A stretch of DNA of 7,544 nt from Treponema sp. (lineage in GTDB: Bacteria > Spirochaetota > Spirochaetia > Treponematales > Treponemataceae): the NCBI GenBank assembly GCA_016297415.1, contig JAEDGQ010000090.1, positions 1 through 7,544 on the forward strand. Reading direction: 5' to 3'. The notes beneath the pieces are model-generated. The model did no database searches. It saw only the letters and a list, made by a program, of their open reading frames with translations, and had not been told where the DNA came from. Made by a program: the position numbers and the translations under genes. This document shows positions 1-4,514 of this stretch, one piece after another. Position 1 is the stretch's first letter; every line of letters starts with the position of its first letter.

Positions 1-18
1 ATTTAGTGCAATGGTCAT

Positions 19-60
19 TTCGACAGGTGGTTCCTGAGCCTGTCGAAGGGCTCAACCACC
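19..60. repeat. Interleaved palindromic repeat (REP-like candidate)
   Basis: Two inverted repeats are interlocked here. TTCGACAGG (19-27) pairs with CCTGTCGAA (39-47). GGTGGTT plus GAGCC (26-32 and 36-40) pairs with GGCTC plus AACCACC (49-60), leaving only a 3-base bulge and an 8-base loop. The two folds are mutually exclusive because they share bases 26-27 and 39-40. The GC-rich element stands in AT-rich intergenic DNA beyond the terminator of the esterase gene. That position and the structure fit a dispersed REP-type extragenic palindrome, but other copies cannot be seen in this window. Confidence 0.55.
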
Positions 61-168
61 GTAATGCAAACTTATTGGTCATCCCCTTTTTTGTCCCTTA
101 CATTGAAATTTTCTCACTGACATTAAACAGACATCATAAATTTTGCCATAATTACCCGGCCCAGGCAT

Positions 169-207
169 AAAAAAAACGCCTTAAGAATATCCTCAGACGT
201 TTTTTTT
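169..207 (-). terminator. Intrinsic terminator of the esterase gene
   Basis: Read on the minus strand, the transcript has an A8 run, then a stem CGUCU/AGGCG with one G-U pair. A G-A mismatch and three further pairs (A-U, G-U, G-C) follow, closed by the five-base loop AUAUU, and the 3' side ends in U8. It begins 32 bases after the TAG stop of the esterase gene. The matching A8 and T8 flanks would let it work in both directions. The mismatch weakens the upper stem. Confidence 0.8.
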
Positions 208-239
208 ATTCAGTAAAATCTGACTTACTTTTTATTACT

Positions 240-1814
240 CTAGTAAGTAATCTTAATGTTAGAGAAGTCTACGTAAGCAGAACGCACTGTAAATACACCT
301 GCATATACATATTTAGCATCAATTTCTGTAAGTGGAACTTCGTAAGTTGCAGCTGGTTCGTTACCATATTTTACTGTGTATACATTTCCTTTCTTAGAAA
401 TTGAAAGCTTAACTTTTGCATCGTTGTTTGGCTTTTTAGCAGATGTAACTTTTGTACCTTTAAGACCACCGTCAATGCGGGCAAAACTTGTCTGCCACTG
501 ACCTTCATCGTTAGCAAGTTTAAGGGCACCACATGCTACATAGTCTGATTTTACAGTGTTGTCATATTTATCAATGTAAATATCATCACGAATCATAACA
601 CCAAAAGAAGCCTGGTTGTTAGCAGCAATTTTGTGAACAACAGCATCAGCAGTAAGAGTAAAGTCTTTTTCTACAGGAATCTGCTGGAAGTACATCAGAA
701 TACCGTCAGAAGAAGAAGCGATTTTACCTACAGAAGTAGATCCGTCTTTTGCACCAGAGTGCATTGAAACTCCGTTTGCAGTTTCTTCAAGTTCATAGTT
801 AGCTGGAGTGATTTTTTCCATACCACCCATATCACCGAATACAGTACCATACCAAGGTTCTGTTGTTGTCCAGAGTGTTGACTTATCGGCAGCAGGTTCA
901 AATTCTGAGTAAACAGGAATTACGAATGATGGATTTTTAACAAGGATAGCTTCTGTTGGAGCTGGAGCGGCTTTATCAACAAGTTTAGCAAAGCTTTTGT
1001 TACCTGCAGCAATGGCATTTACAACATGATATGCAAGAACTGAAGCACCATAAGTATTAAGGTGAGTGTTGTCTACAGAAGTTGGTTTGTGTCCAACCCA
1101 TGCATGAAGTTTGCGTGTACCGTCTTCACCTGCTTTTTCGTAATACTCTTTTGTCCATGCAGTATTATCAATTACGAGAACACCACATTCTTTTCCAAGT
1201 TCGCGGATAGCTTTTGGATAGTCACCACCAGGGAAACCTTCCTGATCCTTTGTTACGTGAACATAAGAACCTTCATAAGCGCGTGCATCTGGAACACGGC
1301 GTACGATTGGAGTACAGAGAATTGGAGTAGCTTTCTTATCAAGAGCCATCTTGATGTAATATTCATAAAGAGTGTATTTAAAAGAACCCTTATCAGATTT
1401 TGATCCGTTTGCGTTTGTATAACGGCTTGATTCAGCCTTTTCGTCGTTGTGTCCAAAACCAATTACAAGGTAGTCACCCTTTTTAATGTTATCACAAAGA
1501 GTATTGTAGTTAGGTTCTTCAATAAAACTTAAAGAAGAACGACCAGACATAGCAAGATTTATTACCTGAACTTTTTTATCAAGCAGATAATCCTGCATTT
1601 TAGTACCGATACCATAACGTGGATAATAATATGGATCGTTAAAAGAACTGAAAGTTGAGTCTCCAACAACATAAACTTTTGTTCCTTTTTTATTTGCAAC
1701 TGATGTTACTGCGGCAACTTTTTCAACTTTTTCGTTGTCTGCAATACTTTTTTCAAGTGCAAATGTAGAAAGTCCTGTCATTAAAACAAGAACTGCAGCA
1801 AGAATTTTTTTCAT
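240..1814 (-). CDS. Secreted SGNH/GDSL esterase, rhamnogalacturonan acetylesterase-like, with C-terminal beta-rich module
   Basis: This 524-residue protein is a predicted secreted carbohydrate esterase that removes acetyl groups from pectin or a similar plant polysaccharide. Residues 1-19 form a signal peptide (MKK, hydrophobic core, STFA), with no lipobox. The hydrolase domain (about 45-275) shows all SGNH blocks: GDST with nucleophile Ser53, MSGRSS with Gly91, GHND with Asn123, and DNTHLN with Asp248 and His251. The GDST, GRSS and GHND forms are those of the CE12/RGAE group. After an Ala/Pro-rich linker (about 281-287), residues 290-524 look like a beta sandwich, with an FGVMIRDD stretch at 404-411 and a terminal VDFSNIKITY strand. 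I read it as a substrate-binding or accessory module, but its family is unassigned. The start is fixed by the signal peptide and by AGGAG at 1821-1825, six bases upstream. The gene has its own promoter and terminator. The exact substrate (rhamnogalacturonan, pectin or xylan) is inference. Confidence 0.88.
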   Translation of the reverse strand: MKKILAAVLVLMTGLSTFALEKSIADNEKVEKVAAVTSVANKKGTKVYVVGDSTFSSFNDPYYYPRYGIGTKMQDYLLDKKVQVINLAMSGRSSLSFIEEPNYNTLCDNIKKGDYLVIGFGHNDEKAESSRYTNANGSKSDKGSFKYTLYEYYIKMALDKKATPILCTPIVRRVPDARAYEGSYVHVTKDQEGFPGGDYPKAIRELGKECGVLVIDNTAWTKEYYEKAGEDGTRKLHAWVGHKPTSVDNTHLNTYGASVLAYHVVNAIAAGNKSFAKLVDKAAPAPTEAILVKNPSFVIPVYSEFEPAADKSTLWTTTEPWYGTVFGDMGGMEKITPANYELEETANGVSMHSGAKDGSTSVGKIASSSDGILMYFQQIPVEKDFTLTADAVVHKIAANNQASFGVMIRDDIYIDKYDNTVKSDYVACGALKLANDEGQWQTSFARIDGGLKGTKVTSAKKPNNDAKVKLSISKKGNVYTVKYGNEPAATYEVPLTEIDAKYVYAGVFTVRSAYVDFSNIKITY

Positions 1815-1846
1815 TATTTTCTCCTGATTTTTATAAAATCCTTATA

Positions 1847-1875
1847 ATTATAAATGTTTTATAGAAAATTGTCCT
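1847..1875 (-). promoter_or_regulatory. Sigma-70-like promoter of the esterase gene
   Basis: On the minus strand a perfect TATAAT (1847-1852) is preceded, after a 17-base spacer, by AGGACA (1870-1875), which matches four of six bases of TTGACA. Transcription would begin near 1840 and give a leader of about 25 bases containing the AGGAG ribosome site. No operator or catabolite-type palindrome was recognised beside it. Confidence 0.6.
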
Positions 1876-1935
1876 TAAAATTCAGTAATAAACAAAAAAA
1901 ATGATTAAAATTTATATTTAAAATTATAAATACAA

Positions 1936-1981
1936 GGACGTCCGGCAAAGCCGCCCCTATGTTCCGCACTTCCACTGCCGC
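1936..1981. repeat. GC-rich intergenic island with small palindromes
   Basis: A GC-rich block of about 45 bases interrupts very AT-rich DNA between guaB and the esterase gene. It opens with the perfect palindrome GGACGTCC (1936-1943), directly followed by CGGC-AAA-GCCG (1943-1953). It lies upstream of the esterase promoter and downstream (in the sense of transcription) of the guaB terminator, and it encodes nothing convincing. The contrast in composition suggests a fragment of a dispersed repeat. No second copy is present here. Confidence 0.35.
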
Positions 1982-1996
1982 TTAAGAATTCCTTCA

Positions 1997-2032
1997 AAAA
2001 AAAGCCTGTTTCGTTTGAAACAGGCTTTTTTT
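1997..2032 (-). terminator. Strong intrinsic terminator of guaB
   Basis: A perfect hairpin has arms GCCTGTTTC (2004-2012) and GAAACAGGC (2017-2025) and the loop GTTT. It is extended on both sides by an A run and a T run that also pair. It starts 18 bases past the guaB stop codon. The symmetrical A/T flanks make it efficient on the minus strand and potentially bidirectional. It separates guaB from the esterase unit. Confidence 0.92.
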
Positions 2033-2050
2033 CAATAATTTTTACTCAGT

Positions 2051-3559
2051 TTAGTTCTGTACACTTGTTGTGTTACGAACTGTAACGTCGTGTGCTGAAC
2101 CTTCCTGGATTGTTACTGGTGAAACAAGTGTAATCTTTGCTTTTTCCTGAAGTTCTGGAATTGAAAGGGCACCACAGTTACACATTGTGTGAACTACCTT
2201 GCTCAATGTCATGCCAACACCATCGTGAAGGTGTCCTGCGTATGGAACATATGAGTCAACGCCTTCTTCAAATGCCATGCCTTTCTTTCCGCCCAGGTCG
2301 TAGCGCTGCCAGTTGCGGGCACGGTTACTTCCTTCGCCCCAGTATTCCTTTACATAGTTTCCGTTGATTACAAGTTTGTTTGAAGGTGATTCTTCAAACC
2401 GTGCAAAGTAACGACCAAGCATTACAAAGTCTGCACCCATTGCAAGGGCAAGTGTTACATGGTAGTCGTGTACGATACCACCGTCTGAACATACTGGAAT
2501 GTAAATACCAGTTTTCTTGTAGTATTCATCACGGGCAGCGGCAACTTCGATTGTAGCTGTAGCCTGACCACGACCAATACCTTTCTGTTCACGAGTAATA
2601 CAGATTGAACCGCCACCGATACCAATCTTAATAAAGTCTGCACCTGCATCTGCAAGGAAGTTAAATCCTTCTGCATCTACAACGTTTCCAGCACCTACTT
2701 TGATTCCCGGGAATGCTGCGTGAAGGTCTTTAAGTGCACGAGCCTGCCATTCAGAGAAACCTTCTGAAGAGTCAAGAACAAATACATCAGCACCAGCTTC
2801 AAGAAGCTTTGGAACACGTTCCATATAGTCACGAGTGTTGATTCCGGCACCTACGATGTAGCGCTGTTTTGAATCAAGAAGTTCTTTTGGATTTTCTGCG
2901 TGAGTTGCGTAGTCCTTGCGGAATACAAGACTTACCAGGTTTCCGTTTTTATCTACGATTGGGAGCTGATTTACTTTCTTTTCCCAGATGATTTCGTTTG
3001 CTTCTGAAAGAGTAATGCCGTCTTTTCCAGTTACAAGAGTATCAAGACCAGTCATATAATCCTTTACTTTTGAACCAGCCGGACAGTGACCGATACGGAA
3101 GTCTTTTGAAGTGATGATACCAACAAGTTTGCCGTTTGCAGAACCGTCTTCTGTTACAGCTACAGTTGAGTGACCTGTTTTTTCTGAAAGAGCAATTACT
3201 TCTTCAAGAGTCTGGTCTGGACGGATATTTGAGTCAGATGTTACAAAACCTGCTTTGTATGCCTTTACCCGGGCAACCATTGCAGCCTGATTTTCGATTG
3301 TCTGTGAACCGAAAATGAAAGAAATTCCACCTTCTTTTGCAAGGGCAATTGCAAGTTTGTCATCAGAAACGGCCTGCATTACAGCAGAAACCATTGGAAT
3401 ATTCATTGTAAGAGGGCATTCTTCACCTTTTTTCTTGTTGTATTTTACTACAGGAGTTTTGAGTGAAACTCTGTCAGGAACACAGTCTGCTGAAGAGTAT
3501 CCAGGAACCAGAAGATATTCGCCAAATGTGTGTGATGGTTCTGAAAAATAAAATGCCAT
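2051..3559 (-). CDS. guaB: Inosine-5'-monophosphate dehydrogenase, Tritrichomonas-like type
   Basis: The enzyme oxidises IMP to XMP with NAD+, the committed cytoplasmic step of GMP synthesis. All 502 residues of a complete IMPDH are present. The barrel begins near residue 10 and is interrupted at about 108-220 by the CBS (Bateman) pair, then resumes with VGAGINTRD (236-244). Asp263 and Asp359 in the barrel fit NAD and IMP contact positions. The catalytic loop GGGSICITREQKG (315-327) holds nucleophile Cys320. The mobile flap NWQRYDLGGKKG (416-427) holds the Arg419-Tyr420 pair that activates water. The C-terminal EEGVDSYVPYAG is also conserved. Length and wording closely follow the protozoan T. 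foetus enzyme as I remember it, rather than the usual E. coli or Bacillus form. The start is set by AGGAG (3568-3572), eight bases upstream. The gene stands alone, with no guaA beside it, and ends at a strong terminator. Confidence 0.97.
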   Translation of the reverse strand: MAFYFSEPSHTFGEYLLVPGYSSADCVPDRVSLKTPVVKYNKKKGEECPLTMNIPMVSAVMQAVSDDKLAIALAKEGGISFIFGSQTIENQAAMVARVKAYKAGFVTSDSNIRPDQTLEEVIALSEKTGHSTVAVTEDGSANGKLVGIITSKDFRIGHCPAGSKVKDYMTGLDTLVTGKDGITLSEANEIIWEKKVNQLPIVDKNGNLVSLVFRKDYATHAENPKELLDSKQRYIVGAGINTRDYMERVPKLLEAGADVFVLDSSEGFSEWQARALKDLHAAFPGIKVGAGNVVDAEGFNFLADAGADFIKIGIGGGSICITREQKGIGRGQATATIEVAAARDEYYKKTGIYIPVCSDGGIVHDYHVTLALAMGADFVMLGRYFARFEESPSNKLVINGNYVKEYWGEGSNRARNWQRYDLGGKKGMAFEEGVDSYVPYAGHLHDGVGMTLSKVVHTMCNCGALSIPELQEKAKITLVSPVTIQEGSAHDVTVRNTTSVQN

Positions 3560-3586
3560 TTCTTTTTCTCCTAAAAAAATCAGTTA

Positions 3587-3617
3587 ATTAAAAAGTGTAA
3601 TTGAATTAGTTTATCAA
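3587..3617 (-). promoter_or_regulatory. Possible guaB promoter
   Basis: On the minus strand TTGATA (3612-3617) precedes TTTAAT (3587-3592) by 19 bases. Each hexamer matches its consensus at five positions, but the spacer is longer than ideal. It would give a leader of about 20 bases. A competing perfect TATAAT lies at 3658-3663, at the edge of the GC-rich repeat, with only a poor -35. The choice between them cannot be made from sequence alone. No purine operator was recognised. Confidence 0.3.
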
Positions 3618-3668
3618 ATTAGTAATTTTAAGTAAATAATTCCCCGAATAATAAGTAATTATACAGGA

Positions 3669-3801
3669 GGGAGAAGTCTCTCCCCACGCTCCAGCCCCAA
3701 GCCGCTGCACAAATGCCAAAGTAAACTTTGTCACTTGCTCCGCTTTGTTGTGTCTTCCGCTCCCCTCTCTGCGTGGCTCAAACGCCGCCCCGCAACGCCC
3801 G
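3669..3801 (-). repeat. GC-rich dispersed repeat, copy A (long form)
   Basis: This GC-rich block fills most of the gap between the DUF3261 gene and guaB. Read on the minus strand it shares, in the same order, these words with the copy at 4431-4508 on the plus strand: GGGCGTTGCGGGG (3788-3800), GAGGGG (3762-3767), ACAACAAAG (3743-3751) and GGGGAGAGAC (3676-3685). It is longer than the other copy, mainly between the last two words, where a palindrome CAAAGT-AA-ACTTTG (3717-3730) lies. Its far end is a small hairpin, GGGAGA/TCTCCC (3669-3684). It begins within a few bases of the stop codon of the lipoprotein gene. No protein coding is evident, so it is probably a non-autonomous or REP-like element. 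Confidence 0.65.
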
Positions 3802-3812
3802 CTTTTTTTCTG

Positions 3813-4409
3813 CTACTGAACAAAAGACAGATTATAAGTGTAATCTCTCAGTTTGTTTTTAATTTCTACATTACTGTTCTGAAGCACAATCTGTTCAATA
3901 ATATTTCCGTCTTTGCAGATTGTCCTTACTTTTGCTTCCTGCCCGTTAACCATAGCCGAAGTTTCGTCAAAATCCAGATTATGTTTTTTATAATGAGCTT
4001 TAAGTTCCTCAGCATCTGCGTAGGCATTCTGCAGATCAAGAACAATATACTCTGCCTTTAAATTTTTTGGAAAGAAGCTGGAATTCATTACGCAGCTTTT
4101 TCCGTTATATTCAATGGAACCGATTTCGATTCCAAGATCATTAAGCATTAAAATTACAATACCTTCTGAATCTGACTGAAGGTTAACCATTGTATTTGGA
4201 AAACTTTTTTGGCCGAATTTACCTTCAAAAATCTGAAAAAGATCCAGTTCTTCTTTAATGGCAGAAACAGGCAGCAGAGGAACCTTTGTTGTATTTGTTA
4301 CATAAACCTTGTTAAGGTGAACTTCCTCTTCTGCATTTCTGGAAGATGCACAGGATACAAGAACAAGAGAAAGCACAATGGCTGAAGTTAAAAGAAAATG
4401 TTTTTTCAT
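3813..4409 (-). CDS. DUF3261-like outer-membrane lipoprotein of a lipid-export module
   Basis: This 198-residue lipoprotein is probably anchored in the outer membrane or facing the periplasm. Residues 1-19 are a lipoprotein signal with the lipobox L17-V-S-C20. The mature part has a beta-rich core GIVILMLNDLGIEIGSIEYN (83-102) and the run EYIVLDLQNAY (120-130). Both resemble the pattern of DUF3261 proteins, where a hydrophobic strand ends in a D-x-Q motif. The DUF3261 call comes from this pattern and from the neighbours, since the family regularly follows a LolA-like carrier and an MMPL exporter. I chose the ATG at 4407-4409 because AGGAG (4420-4424) lies ten bases upstream and the lipoprotein signal starts there. 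The frame stays open upstream to 4532, but that extra part is translated repeat DNA. It lies 103 bases downstream of the exporter gene, with a repeat between them. Its molecular function is unknown. Confidence 0.82.
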   Translation of the reverse strand: MKKHFLLTSAIVLSLVLVSCASSRNAEEEVHLNKVYVTNTTKVPLLPVSAIKEELDLFQIFEGKFGQKSFPNTMVNLQSDSEGIVILMLNDLGIEIGSIEYNGKSCVMNSSFFPKNLKAEYIVLDLQNAYADAEELKAHYKKHNLDFDETSAMVNGQEAKVRTICKDGNIIEQIVLQNSNVEIKNKLRDYTYNLSFVQ

Positions 4410-4419
4410 AAAACCGTTT

Positions 4420-4424
4420 CTCCT
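4420..4424 (-). promoter_or_regulatory. Ribosome binding site deciding the lipoprotein start
   Basis: AAGGAG on the minus strand, with its AGGAG core here, sits ten bases before the ATG at 4407-4409. The upstream ATG at 4530-4532, which would add 41 residues, lies inside the exporter coding region and leads through repeat DNA. This site therefore supports the short form carrying the lipoprotein signal. Confidence 0.8.
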
Positions 4425-4430
4425 TAAACC

Positions 4431-4508
4431 GGGGGCGTTGCGGGGGCTGGCCCCCGCTGTGAGGGGTGGCGGACAACAAAGTGTACGCCAGGGGAGAGAC
4501 CTCTCCCC
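4431..4508 (+). repeat. GC-rich dispersed repeat, copy B (short form)
   Basis: This is the inverted partner of the repeat at 3669-3801. It carries GGGCGTTGCGGGG (4433-4445), GAGGGG (4461-4466), ACAACAAAG (4473-4481) and GGGGAGAGAC (4491-4500). It holds two perfect hairpins: GCGGGGG-CTGG-CCCCCGC (4440-4457) and GGGGAGAG-AC-CTCTCCCC (4491-4508). It fills nearly the whole gap between the exporter stop codon and the lipoprotein ribosome site. On the export mRNA it would form strong stems that could protect the upstream message or lower lipoprotein expression relative to the exporter. That effect is inference. Confidence 0.65.
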
Positions 4509-4514
4509 TTTTTT
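4491..4514 (+). terminator. Terminator-like hairpin at the end of repeat B, antisense to the genes
   Basis: The 8-base-pair hairpin GGGGAGAG/CTCTCCCC is followed on the plus strand by six T residues (4509-4514), the form of an intrinsic terminator. No plus-strand gene leads into it. On the minus strand the T run precedes the hairpin as A residues, so it should not end the export transcript. It could stop antisense transcription, or simply be the repeat end meeting the stop region of the exporter gene. Confidence 0.35.

Noticed and set aside
79..168. Minus-strand frame of 29 codons beginning just after the esterase terminator
   Set aside because: It has no ribosome site, its ATG follows directly on a terminator, and its length is within chance. 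It may be part of a repeat but does not qualify as a gene.
1062..1403. Plus-strand open frame of 113 codons opposite the esterase gene
   Set aside because: It lies wholly inside the well-supported esterase coding region, has no ribosome site and no recognisable protein features.
2455..2676. Minus-strand open frame in another phase inside guaB
   Set aside because: The guaB frame carries all conserved IMPDH motifs here. The other frame is low in complexity (Gln, Val and Leu rich), as expected of a shadow.
3560..3668. Riboswitch or purine operator upstream of guaB
   Set aside because: The leader is AT-rich with no multi-stem aptamer pattern or paired operator half-sites that I could recognise.
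3669..3801. Integron attC site (chromosomal integrons are known in Treponema)
   Set aside because: I did not find a convincing pair of RYYYAAC and GTTRRRY core boxes at the ends, and the gene beside it belongs to a functional operon rather than a cassette array.
3735..4061. Plus-strand open frame across repeat A and the end of the lipoprotein gene
   Set aside because: It begins in repeat DNA and runs antisense to the lipoprotein gene. The translation has no family features and no ribosome site precedes it.
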